From assembly GCA_031413415.1 (NCBI GenBank), contig JANOET010000283.1:1-23150 (forward strand): a DNA stretch of 23,150 bases, in the 5' to 3' direction. Each line of letters opens with the position of its first letter. Position 1 is the first letter of the stretch. Shown here in pieces: positions 1 through 6,115 of this stretch. The notes below the pieces were generated by a model. That model worked only from the letters and a program-made list of their open reading frames with translations, was not told the origin of the DNA and ran no database searches. The stretch is from UBA668 sp031413415. GTDB lineage: Bacteria > Actinomycetota > Acidimicrobiia > Acidimicrobiales > Ilumatobacteraceae. The position numbers were made by a program, and so were the translations under genes.

Positions 1-52
1 TATGTAAAAGTGTTGAAGTATAACAATTGCCCTGCTCCTGGTTCATGCAACG
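1..52. other. AT-richer left edge / junction zone
   Basis: The first 30 or so bases are AT-rich, unlike the GC-rich DNA that begins by about position 56. The lipB reading frame entering from the right hits a stop at 53-55. The exact breakpoint is unclear. On the minus strand, after a one-base shift, bases 54 down to about 22 read V-T-L-H-E-P-G-A-G-Q-L-L. This resembles the LipB motif RGGxVTxHGPGQL, so the foreign part may be only about 25-30 bases and the edge may carry indels. Confidence 0.6.
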
Positions 53-283
53 TTACCTGCCGCCGCGCTTCACCGGCACCAGCTCGGCACCCACCGAGGC
101 CGGCTCGACGAGCACGTTGGTGGACAGATCGGCCCGAGGACCGTGGGTGAACACGTGCGGGTGCTCGAGCAGCAGCAGATGGTCGAGCGAACCGTGCTCG
201 AACATCGACTGCTGCAGCGCGAGTGCCTCGCGATACGGCACGCGCCCGAGCCAGCGGACGCGGAGCGGACCGGCGGCAGCCAC
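53..283 (-). CDS. lipB: Octanoyltransferase LipB, N-terminal fragment
   Basis: LipB moves the octanoyl group from acyl carrier protein to a lipoyl-domain lysine, the first step of lipoate attachment to 2-oxoacid dehydrogenase E2 subunits. The 76 visible residues contain the family's N-terminal features: WLGRVPYREALALQ, LLLLEHPHVFTHG, then VKRGG, which normally leads into the RGGxVTYHGPGQLVGYP active region. The GTG start at 281-283 has an AGGAG eight bases upstream and lies two bases after the E2 stop, so it belongs to the lpdA-sucB transcription unit. That neighbourhood fits, since its product modifies the adjacent E2. The frame stops at 53 because of the chimeric junction or an indel; full LipB is usually 210-250 residues, so about two thirds including the catalytic Lys and Cys are missing. 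Confidence 0.85.
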   Translation of the reverse strand: MAAAGPLRVRWLGRVPYREALALQQSMFEHGSLDHLLLLEHPHVFTHGPRADLSTNVLVEPASVGAELVPVKRGGR

Positions 284-285
284 GA

Positions 286-1713
286 TCAGAGCTCCTGGCT
301 CCAGTTGCGGGTCTCGAGGATCTCCTTGACGCGGCTCAGGAAGTTCGCTGCGTACGCGCCGTCGAAACCGCGGTGGTCCCAGGTCATCGCCAGATGACCC
401 ACCGGGTGCACGACGATGGCCTCGGTGCCGTCGGGCAGCAGCGCCACCACGGGCTTGCGGACGATGGCGTCGGTGGAGAGGATGGCCACCTGCGGTTGGT
501 TGATGATCGCCATCGTGAGCACGCTGCCGGACGAGCCGTTGTTGGTGATGGTGAACGTGCCGCCGGTGATCTCGTCGGGGCTGAGCTTGCGGGTGCGGGC
601 ACGGTTGGCGAGATCGGAGATCTCGCGGGCGATGGCCCGCAGGCGCTTCGTCTCGGCGGCACGCACCACCGGCACCAGCAGGCCCTGGTAGTCGAGATCG
701 ACGGCGATGCCGACGTCGATGTAGTGGTGCACGACCAGTTCGTCCTCGCCGACGCTGGCGTTCAGATGCGGGAACTCGCCCAGCGCATCCACCACCGCAC
801 GGGTGATGAACGGCAGGTAGGTGAGGCTGAATCCCTCGGTGTCCTTCCACTCGCCCTTCACCTTGCCGCGGGTGGCGTCGACGTTGGCGTAGTCGACCTC
901 GACCACGCTGAACGCGTGAGGGCTGACCGACTTGCTGATCACCATGTGGCTACCCGTGAGCTTGCGGATCTTGCTGAGCGGCACCGAGGTGTCGCGCTCG
1001 CCGCTGTGCACCACCGGTGCGGCCGCCGGAGCGGGAGCGGGAGCCGGAGCAGGAGCGGGAGCGGGAGCCGGAGCCGGAGCCGGAGCGGGAGCCGCTGCGG
1101 GCGGTGCAGCGGGAGCGGGCGCTGCCGCAGGGGCGGGGGCCGACAGGGTGTCGATGTGGTCGAGCACGTCGTCGCGGGTGATACGGCCGCCGGGACCGGT
1201 ACCGGTGACGTCGTCGGGGTTGATCCCGTGCTCGGCCACGAGCCGACGCACGACCGGCGAGAGCAACCGGTTGTCGCCGGTGAGCGACCCGGCGTCGACT
1301 GCGGCGGACGGCGCCGCAGCGACGGGAACCGGAGCCGGAGCGGCGACGGGGGCAGGAGCGGGCGCAGGCGCAGCAGCAGGCGCCGGCGCCTCGACCACCG
1401 GCACGGGCTCGGGGGCGGGCGCAGGTTCGGGCTCCGGAGCCGGTGCGGCCGCGGGTGCCGGCGCCGCGGCCGGCGCGTCGCCGGCGCCGACGACGGCGAT
1501 GACCGCACCCACGGGGACGGTGTCGCCCTCGTTGGCGCGAATCTCGAGCAGAGTGCCCGAAACCGGCGACGGCACCTCGGTGTCGACCTTGTCGGAGCTC
1601 ACCTCGAACAGGGCCTCGTCGGCCGTGACGGTGTCGCCGACCTTCTTGAACCAGCGCGTGATCGTGCCTTCGGTGACGGTCTCGCCCAGTTGCGGGAGGG
1701 TGACGTCGGCCAT
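286..1713 (-). CDS. sucB: 2-oxoacid dehydrogenase E2 (dihydrolipoamide succinyltransferase type)
   Basis: This acyltransferase core subunit takes the acyl group from E1 on its lipoyl arm and passes it to CoA. The 475-residue protein has one lipoyl domain (about 1-75, lipoylated Lys42 in SSDKVDTE), an Ala/Pro linker (about 81-135), an E1/E3-binding domain (about 148-187, LSPVVRRLVAEHGI), a second almost pure Ala-Pro linker (about 191-232) and the catalytic domain (about 240-475). The acyltransferase motif DHRGFDG near the C-terminus supplies His447 and Asp451. The ATG at 1711-1713 is preceded by GAGGAG. It lies 35 bases after lpdA and directly before lipB. Substrate choice (2-oxoglutarate, pyruvate or branched-chain) cannot be fixed without E1; actinobacterial E2s of this shape are often annotated sucB, so the symbol is tentative. 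Confidence 0.93.
   Translation of the reverse strand: MADVTLPQLGETVTEGTITRWFKKVGDTVTADEALFEVSSDKVDTEVPSPVSGTLLEIRANEGDTVPVGAVIAVVGAGDAPAAAPAPAAAPAPEPEPAPAPEPVPVVEAPAPAAAPAPAPAPVAAPAPVPVAAAPSAAVDAGSLTGDNRLLSPVVRRLVAEHGINPDDVTGTGPGGRITRDDVLDHIDTLSAPAPAAAPAPAAPPAAAPAPAPAPAPAPAPAPAPAPAPAAAPVVHSGERDTSVPLSKIRKLTGSHMVISKSVSPHAFSVVEVDYANVDATRGKVKGEWKDTEGFSLTYLPFITRAVVDALGEFPHLNASVGEDELVVHHYIDVGIAVDLDYQGLLVPVVRAAETKRLRAIAREISDLANRARTRKLSPDEITGGTFTITNNGSSGSVLTMAIINQPQVAILSTDAIVRKPVVALLPDGTEAIVVHPVGHLAMTWDHRGFDGAYAANFLSRVKEILETRNWSQEL
1018..1140 (-). repeat. Ala-Pro linker repeat tract 2 in sucB
   Basis: The plus strand shows an imperfect run of GGAGCG/GGAGCC hexamers, a strongly purine-biased and G-rich tract. 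On the coding strand it gives alternating Ala-Pro codons of the second interdomain linker (about residues 191-232). It is a coding low-complexity repeat, not a mobile or CRISPR element. Confidence 0.8.
1316..1475 (-). repeat. Ala-Pro/Glu-Pro linker repeat tract 1 in sucB
   Basis: This less regular GC-rich tract encodes the first flexible linker (about residues 81-135), rich in AP and EP pairs, between the lipoyl domain and the E1/E3-binding domain. Such linkers let the lipoyl domain swing between active sites. Confidence 0.75.
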
Positions 1714-1748
1714 GGTGCAGCTCCTCGTGAGTGTGGAATTCGGGGTGG

Positions 1749-3161
1749 TCAGGCGTTGAGGCTGCGGCCGGTGAGCGACAGCACGGTCTCGCCGAACAGT
1801 TCGGTGAGGCTCGGGTGGGGCTGGATGAACTCGGCCACCTCGGCGACCGTGGCTTCCCAGTTCACGGCAAGGTACCCGCCGCTGAGTTGCTCGGTGACCC
1901 AGGGGCCCACCATGTGCACGCCGAGGATCTGCCCGGCCGAGCCATCGGCGTTCTTCTTGGCGATGATCTTCACCAGGCCATCGAGTTCGCCGAGGATCTG
2001 GGCACGGCTGTTGGCGCGAAACTGGTGCTTGGCGACGACCACGTCGTGACCGGCCTCGCGGGCGGCTTCCTCGCCGGGACCAGCGAACGCGACTTCGGGG
2101 TGGCAGTAGATGGCCCACGGCACCCGGTCGTACGCGATGGGCGACGGTGACTCGCCGAGGATGTGCTTGGTGACGAGAATGGCCTCGGCGTACCCGACAT
2201 GGGCGAGCGCCGGTGTGTTGATCAGGTCGCCGATGGCGTACACGTCCGGCTCGTCGGTCCGGCAGTACTCGTCGACCTGGACGAAACCGCGCTGGTCCAC
2301 GACCACACTCGTGTGCTGCAGACCGAGCTGGTCGGCGAACGGGCGGCGCCCGACGCTGACGACGACCGCGTCGACCGCGAGCTCTTTCACGTCACCCTCT
2401 GCGGAGCTGTACTGCACGGTGGTGCCACCCAGCCCGTTCGGCATGTGGCTCAGCACCTTGACGCCGGTGGCGATGTCGATGTTCTTCTTCTTGAAGCTGC
2501 GCACCACGACGTTGGCGACATCGAGATCGAGCCCGGGGAGGATCTTCGGCAGGCCCTCGAGGATGGTGACCTGCGAGCCCAGGTCGGCGAACGTGCTGGC
2601 GAACTCGCAGCCGATGGCACCGCCACCGATGACGGCCACGCGAGCCGGCAGCGTGGTGAGCATGAGCACCTCGTCGCTGGTCATCACGGGACCGGCCGGG
2701 TCGAAACCGGGGATGGTGCGCGGCACCGACCCCGACGCGAGCAGCACGTGCCGCCCCGTCAGGGTGGACGAACTGCCGTCGGGGTGCTGCACCGTGACCG
2801 TACGACCGGCACCGAGTGCGCCGACACCGTCGAGGATGGTGATCTTCTTCGACTTCATGAAGGCCCCGAGGCTCTTGACGATGCCGTCGACGATCTTCTG
2901 CTTGCGGGCCTGGATGGTGCCGAAATTGACGATCGGCGCACTGGACTCGATGCCGAACTCGCCGGCGTGCGCCACGTGGCGTTGTACGGCTGCGGACTCG
3001 AGCAACGCCTTCGCAGGGATGCAGCCACGGTTCAGGCAGGTGCCGCCGAGCGAGCCCTTCTCGACGAGGGCCACGTTGAGACCGGCGGAAGTTGCGTACA
3101 GCGCCGCTCCGTAGCCGCCAGGTCCGCCGCCGATCACCACGAGATCGAACTGCTCATCCAT
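1749..3161 (-). CDS. lpdA: Dihydrolipoyl dehydrogenase (E3)
   Basis: E3 is the FAD enzyme that reoxidises dihydrolipoyl groups of 2-oxoacid dehydrogenase complexes with NAD+. The 470-residue protein starts with the FAD-binding GGGPGGYGAA (residues 11-20) and carries the redox-active disulfide GGTCLNRGCIPAK (Cys42, Cys47), a second Rossmann motif VIGGGAIGCEFAS for NAD, and the C-terminal His449-Glu454 pair in HPSLTE that acts as the active-site base. Length is normal for the family. The ATG at 3159-3161 is chosen because a GGAG lies nine bases upstream; an in-frame GTG at 3176 overlaps that ribosome site. It leads an apparent operon with sucB and lipB, which provide its substrate and the cofactor attachment step. 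Confidence 0.96.
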   Translation of the reverse strand: MDEQFDLVVIGGGPGGYGAALYATSAGLNVALVEKGSLGGTCLNRGCIPAKALLESAAVQRHVAHAGEFGIESSAPIVNFGTIQARKQKIVDGIVKSLGAFMKSKKITILDGVGALGAGRTVTVQHPDGSSSTLTGRHVLLASGSVPRTIPGFDPAGPVMTSDEVLMLTTLPARVAVIGGGAIGCEFASTFADLGSQVTILEGLPKILPGLDLDVANVVVRSFKKKNIDIATGVKVLSHMPNGLGGTTVQYSSAEGDVKELAVDAVVVSVGRRPFADQLGLQHTSVVVDQRGFVQVDEYCRTDEPDVYAIGDLINTPALAHVGYAEAILVTKHILGESPSPIAYDRVPWAIYCHPEVAFAGPGEEAAREAGHDVVVAKHQFRANSRAQILGELDGLVKIIAKKNADGSAGQILGVHMVGPWVTEQLSGGYLAVNWEATVAEVAEFIQPHPSLTELFGETVLSLTGRSLNA

Positions 3162-3263
3162 CAGTACCTGCTCCACTTCGTGAGGTGCCCCGCTGTGTGA
3201 ACCGCAACGGTACCGGCTCCTTCCCCTGGTCCGGACCGGTGGGCCCGGCGAGCACGGTGCTGG

Positions 3264-3695
3264 TCACACCCCGTCCAGCTGCAGCTTCCACCGCGCAGCC
3301 TCGGCGGCACGCCGAAACAGCAGGATCCGATCGCCGGCGTTCACGTCGGCCGTGCCGAAGGTGAGGGTGCAGGTGACAGGAGCGACCGTGAAGCCGGTGC
3401 AGGCGTCGGCGCCGCGCTGATTGGGGCCCACGGTGTCGCCCGGGACCACGAGCGTGAAGCCCTCGAGACCAGCCGGGTCGTCCACTCCGGACAGCGTGAC
3501 CGTGACGGTGACCACGCCGTCGACCTCGCGGGACGACGTCACCCGCACCTTCGCGTCGCCGGCGGTGGCGGTCCCGCCGTCGGTGAGCACCTCGGCGGTC
3601 TCCTGCCCGGCAAGCCGTAGCAGTTGCAGGGTGCCGGCGACCAGGATGGCCAAGCCGCAGGTGACGGCGAGCAGCAGCAACGTACGGGTCCGCAT
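3264..3695 (-). CDS. Membrane-anchored or secreted protein of unknown function
   Basis: I do not recognise this 143-residue protein. It has a short basic N-terminus (MRTRT) followed by a hydrophobic segment (about residues 6-27), so it is probably an uncleaved signal anchor with the rest outside the cell. The exported part is rich in Val, Thr and Gly and in beta-strand-like alternation (VDGVVTVTVTLSG), consistent with a small beta-sandwich, and has two cysteines about ten residues apart that could pair. The start has no obvious Shine-Dalgarno, but a TAACCT -10-like box at 3705-3710 lies nine bases upstream. It is divergent from the thioredoxin-fold lipoprotein with only 36 bases between, and has the same orientation as lpdA (102-base gap). 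Confidence 0.75.
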   Translation of the reverse strand: MRTRTLLLLAVTCGLAILVAGTLQLLRLAGQETAEVLTDGGTATAGDAKVRVTSSREVDGVVTVTVTLSGVDDPAGLEGFTLVVPGDTVGPNQRGADACTGFTVAPVTCTLTFGTADVNAGDRILLFRRAAEAARWKLQLDGV

Positions 3696-3717
3696 GGCGA
3701 TGTCAGGTTAGGGGCGG

Positions 3718-3723
3718 TAGTGT
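3718..3723 (+). promoter_or_regulatory. -10-like TAGTGT before the thioredoxin-fold lipoprotein
   Basis: TAGTGT fits the TANNNT actinobacterial -10 pattern and ends eight bases before the ATG at 3732. No Shine-Dalgarno is visible, so a leaderless or nearly leaderless transcript is inferred. Confidence 0.45.
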
Positions 3724-3731
3724 CCGCGTCC

Positions 3732-4331
3732 ATGCGCAGATCGCTCCTGGCCCTCGCCCTCGCCGGGCTGTTGCTCTCGGCCTGCGGCGACGACTCGGGC
3801 GATGTCGGGTCGGCCGTCCCCAGCTCGTCGGCATCGACCGGGTCGCCCGAGTCGACCGGGTCGTCCGGGTCGTCCGGGTCGTCCGGGTCGACCACGCCAG
3901 ACACCGGGGGGCAGGGCACGCCGACCGTACCCGAGGCGCTGCAGTTCCGGGCCCCGGTCGTGGGCGGCGGCGAACTGGACATGAGCACGTTCGCCGGCCA
4001 GACCGTGGCGTTCTGGTTCTGGGCGCCCACTTGAAGCACCTGCAACCGTGAAGCCCCCTCGGTCGAGGCGGCCAGTCAGCAGTACGTCGGCAAGGTGCAG
4101 TTCGTCGGAGTCGCCTGGTTCGGCGACGACGATTCGTTCCAGGGCTTCATGAGCAAGCACGGCCTCACGTTCCCGCAGGTGAGCGACGACGCCGGCGAGG
4201 TGTTCGCTCGGTTCGGCGTGCCGTCACAACCCGCCTTCGTCGTGGTCCGGCCCGACGGCAGCGTCGAGCAGTACCTCGGGGCGATCGAGCCCGAGGAACT
4301 GACCGAGTTGTTCGGCGCACCCACCGCCTAG
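3732..4331 (+). CDS. Thioredoxin-fold (MPT53/DsbE/TlpA-like) lipoprotein, candidate selenoprotein with in-frame TGA
   Basis: An extracytoplasmic thiol-disulfide oxidoreductase is predicted. The N-terminus is a lipoprotein signal (lipobox LLSAC, Cys18), followed by a Ser/Gly/Thr/Asp-rich tether (about 19-65) and a thioredoxin domain. The strand FWFWAPT runs straight into TGA at 4032-4034, then STCNREAP in the same frame, and the frame stays open to TAG at 4329-4331. Cis-Pro motif VPSQPAFV is present. In MPT53/DsbE relatives the site is WxPxCxxC, so the TGA sits exactly at the first redox Cys and would give U101-S-T-C104. A hairpin with a GGUC loop follows at a bacterial SECIS distance. If TGA is read as selenocysteine the product is 199 residues; otherwise the protein is truncated after 100. 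A TGC or TGT to TGA sequencing error or mutation remains possible, and no sel genes are in the window. Confidence 0.8.
3859..3894 (+). repeat. 9-bp tandem repeat encoding a Gly/Ser tether
   Basis: Three copies of GGGTCGTCC plus a fourth variant GGGTCGACC encode the SGSSGSSG-like stretch linking the lipidated Cys to the thioredoxin domain. Coding repeat; copy number could vary between strains. Confidence 0.8.
4040..4082 (+). promoter_or_regulatory. SECIS-like hairpin downstream of in-frame TGA
   Basis: The apical stem pairs 4053-4060 with 4065-4072: seven base pairs with one C-C mismatch (4056/4069), closing a GGTC tetraloop at 4061-4064. A lower stem CTGC/GCAG pairs 4040-4043 with 4079-4082. 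The loop begins 26 bases after the TGA and starts with two Gs, which fits the published bacterial SECIS description (short G-starting loop roughly 16-37 bases after UGA) and resembles the GGUC-type loop of E. coli fdhF. Seen by eye; not folded by software. Confidence 0.55.
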
Positions 4332-4334
4332 GCT
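4329..4334 (+). promoter_or_regulatory. -10-like TAGGCT before OB-fold gene
   Basis: TAGGCT overlaps the TAG stop of the preceding lipoprotein gene and ends seven bases before the ATG at 4342. No Shine-Dalgarno is present, suggesting a leaderless start. Confidence 0.4.
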
Positions 4335-4341
4335 CGCCCAC

Positions 4342-4695
4342 ATGGGCCTGCGCGACCTCGTCAAACGACTCAACGCCACTGTCGAGGAGATCGACGACGA
4401 GCGCTTGCAAGACCGGTTCTCGGGCCTTCAACTGACGCCGTTGGGCGAGCTGCAGCCACGGGTCGCGGCTCGCGTCGGCGGCGAGATCACGCGCACGCGA
4501 ATCGCGCCACGCTCCGGTGTCGCTGCGTTCGAGATCACCGTGTCCGACGGCACGGGTTCGGCCGTCGCCGTGTTCACCGGACGCCGCTATGTCGCCGGGC
4601 TCGAGCACAACCGAGCCGTGGTGCTCGAAGGCGTGGCACGCAGCGAGCGCAACCGCCTCGTGCTGCTGAACCCCGCCTACACCTTGCTGCCCTAG
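4342..4695 (+). CDS. OB-fold nucleic-acid-binding domain protein
   Basis: The 117-residue protein has a short helical N-terminus (about 1-25) and then a single predicted OB-fold. The segment RVGGEITRTRIAPRSGVAAFE followed by VSDGTGSAVAVFTGRR and VVLEGVARSERNRLVLLNP matches the strand pattern of the tRNA_anti/RecG-wedge type OB domain. The partner and exact role are unknown; nucleic-acid binding is inferred from the fold. It lies tail-to-tail with the TrkA pair (23-base gap). In mycobacteria a comparable OB-fold gene (Rv2694c) lies close to ceoB-ceoC, so the linkage looks old. An in-frame basic octapeptide (KRKPKPKP) lies between its TAG stop and a second TAG at 4720-4722. Confidence 0.8.
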   Translation: MGLRDLVKRLNATVEEIDDERLQDRFSGLQLTPLGELQPRVAARVGGEITRTRIAPRSGVAAFEITVSDGTGSAVAVFTGRRYVAGLEHNRAVVLEGVARSERNRLVLLNPAYTLLP

Positions 4696-4718
4696 AAGAG
4701 GAAGCCGAAGCCGAAGCC

Positions 4719-5379
4719 CTAGACGAGCAGGTCGCGGACCGCGTCCTCGCTCTCGCTGGTGACCAGCACGAGCACCTCGTCGCCCAGACGAAGAATGGTG
4801 TCGCCACGCGGCACGACCACCTTCTCGTCGCGCAGGATCGCCACGACCGTGGTGTCGCGCGGGAAGCCGAGCTCGACGATCTCCTTGTCGAGTGCCGGCG
4901 AACCCTCGGCCAGCGTCACCTCGGCGAGCTTGGCCCGGCCGCCTTCGAACGACAGCAGACGCACGAACGAGCCGACGCTGACGGCCTCTTGCACCAGCCC
5001 CGTGATGAGGTGCGGGGTGCTGACGGACACGTCGACCCCCCAGGTCTCGTTGAACATCCACTCGTTGTTCGGGTTGTTCACGCGCGCCACCACGCGGGGC
5101 ACCGCGAACTCCTGCTTGGCGAGCAGCGACACCACGAGGTTGTCCTCGTCGTCGCCCGTCACCGAGGCGACGACGTCGGCCCGTTCGAGCCCTGCTGCCT
5201 TCAGTGTGGAGATGTCGCACGCGTCGCCGCGCACCCACTGCGCGTCGGGGGATGGTGCTGTCGTGACGACCCACCACGTCGAGGTCGTTGTCGATGATGG
5301 TGACCTGGTGACCCGAGCCGACGAGTTGTTCGGCGATGAAGCGGCCCACGCTGCCACCGCCGGCGATGATGATGTTCAT
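4719..5379 (-). CDS. trkA: TrkA/CeoC-type RCK potassium-uptake regulator with frameshift
   Basis: RCK proteins bind NAD(H) or ATP through a Rossmann domain and gate potassium channels or transporters. The first part (from ATG at 5377-5379, AGGAG upstream) reads MNIIIAGGGSVGRFIAEQL with the nucleotide-binding G7xG9xxG12, up to about residue 43. The remainder (PDAQWVRGDACD... to the TrkA_C domain ending SEDAVRDLLV) is in another frame. The switch coincides with a run of five G/C pairs at 5247-5251; removing one restores a 219-residue protein of normal length. It is either an assembly or sequencing homopolymer error or a true pseudogene. The TrkA_C domain is about residues 140-219. The gene follows the other trkA paralogue with a nine-base gap, as ceoC follows ceoB in mycobacteria. 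Confidence 0.88.
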
Positions 5380-5388
5380 GTCGGTCTC

Positions 5389-6054
5389 CTAGTGCCCGCG
5401 ACCCGCAGCGGGCCCGGCGGTGAGTTCGTCGAGACGGCCGAGCGCATCGTGTGCGACGGCGAGGTAGACGACGTCGCCCTCCTGGGCGACCATCTGCTCA
5501 GTAGGGAGTAGCGCCGAACCGAGTCGGCTGACGGCGACGAGACGCACGCCGGCGCCCTCGACATCGAGCACGCGGTGACCCGCCCACGCGCGAGCGAGAC
5601 TGCGCTCGACCAACGACACCTTGGCGCTCGGGTCGACCCATTCGACGGCAGCGGCCTCGGGCAACAGGCGGCGGAGCACGCGCTCGGTGGTCCACAGCGC
5701 CGGCGCCACCGTCGCGATGCCGAGGCGCTGATAGATGGCCGCGCGTCGCGGGTCGTAGATGCGGGCCACGACGCGGTCGATGCCGAAGTTCTCGCGGGCC
5801 ACGCGTGCCACGAGGATGTTCGAGTTGTCGCCGTTGGTGACCGCAGCGACGGCCTCGGCCCGCTCGATGCCGGCCTTCACCAACAACTCGCGGTCGAAGC
5901 CGATGCCGACGAAGGTGTCGCCCGGGAAGTCGGGGCCGAGACGGTCGAACGCGACCCTCTTGCGGTCGATGACGGACACCGTGTGCCCCTCGTCGACGAG
6001 ATTGCGGGCGAGGGACGACCCAACTCGGCCGCACCCGACGATCACCACGTGCAC
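5389..6054 (-). CDS. trkA: TrkA/CeoB-type RCK potassium-uptake regulator
   Basis: This is the first of two adjacent RCK-domain proteins. The 221 residues begin with a Rossmann motif VIVGCGRVGSSLA (G7xG9xxG12) and the acidic residue Asp30 in SVIDRKR at the end of strand 2, typical of NAD(H) binding. The segment AVAAVTNGDNSNILVARVAR and the motif VVARIYDPRRAAIY are characteristic of TrkA_N; a TrkA_C domain (about 135-215) follows. The GTG at 6052-6054 is chosen because GAGAGGAG lies five bases upstream; the frame is open further upstream but that part lacks family similarity and runs into the divergent permease gene. No TrkH or TrkG membrane subunit is nearby. The divergent neighbour is a KimA-like permease, suggesting that the RCK pair may act on it or on a distant Trk channel. 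Confidence 0.9.
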   Translation of the reverse strand: MHVVIVGCGRVGSSLARNLVDEGHTVSVIDRKRVAFDRLGPDFPGDTFVGIGFDRELLVKAGIERAEAVAAVTNGDNSNILVARVARENFGIDRVVARIYDPRRAAIYQRLGIATVAPALWTTERVLRRLLPEAAAVEWVDPSAKVSLVERSLARAWAGHRVLDVEGAGVRLVAVSRLGSALLPTEQMVAQEGDVVYLAVAHDALGRLDELTAGPAAGRGH

Positions 6055-6073
6055 GATCTCTCCTCTCGGCAAT

Positions 6074-6085
6074 TGCCGATCGGCA
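6074..6085. promoter_or_regulatory. 12-bp perfect palindrome between trkA and kimA-like genes
   Basis: TGCCGATCGGCA is its own reverse complement and sits in the 61-base divergent intergenic space, 20 bases from the trkA GTG and 30 bases before the permease ATG. It could be an operator controlling both directions. No regulator gene is adjacent. Confidence 0.35.
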
Positions 6086-6098
6086 CTGTAACCGCGCA

Positions 6099-6104
6099 TA
6101 GGCT
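6099..6104 (+). promoter_or_regulatory. -10-like TAGGCT before kimA-like permease
   Basis: TAGGCT ends eleven bases before the ATG at 6116. There is no Shine-Dalgarno, so the 5' UTR would be only a few bases. Confidence 0.35.
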
Positions 6105-6115
6105 CGCCACCACTT

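Noticed and set aside
223..2049. Long plus-strand open frame (608 codons) antisense to sucB and lpdA
   Set aside because: Arg/Gly/His-rich translation without family motifs, on the opposite strand of two unmistakable enzymes; typical shadow frame in very GC-rich DNA.
4165..5240. Minus-strand extension of the trkA N-terminal frame as a 404-residue protein
   Set aside because: After residue 43 it loses all RCK similarity while the correct continuation is in the next frame, so it is a frameshift artefact.
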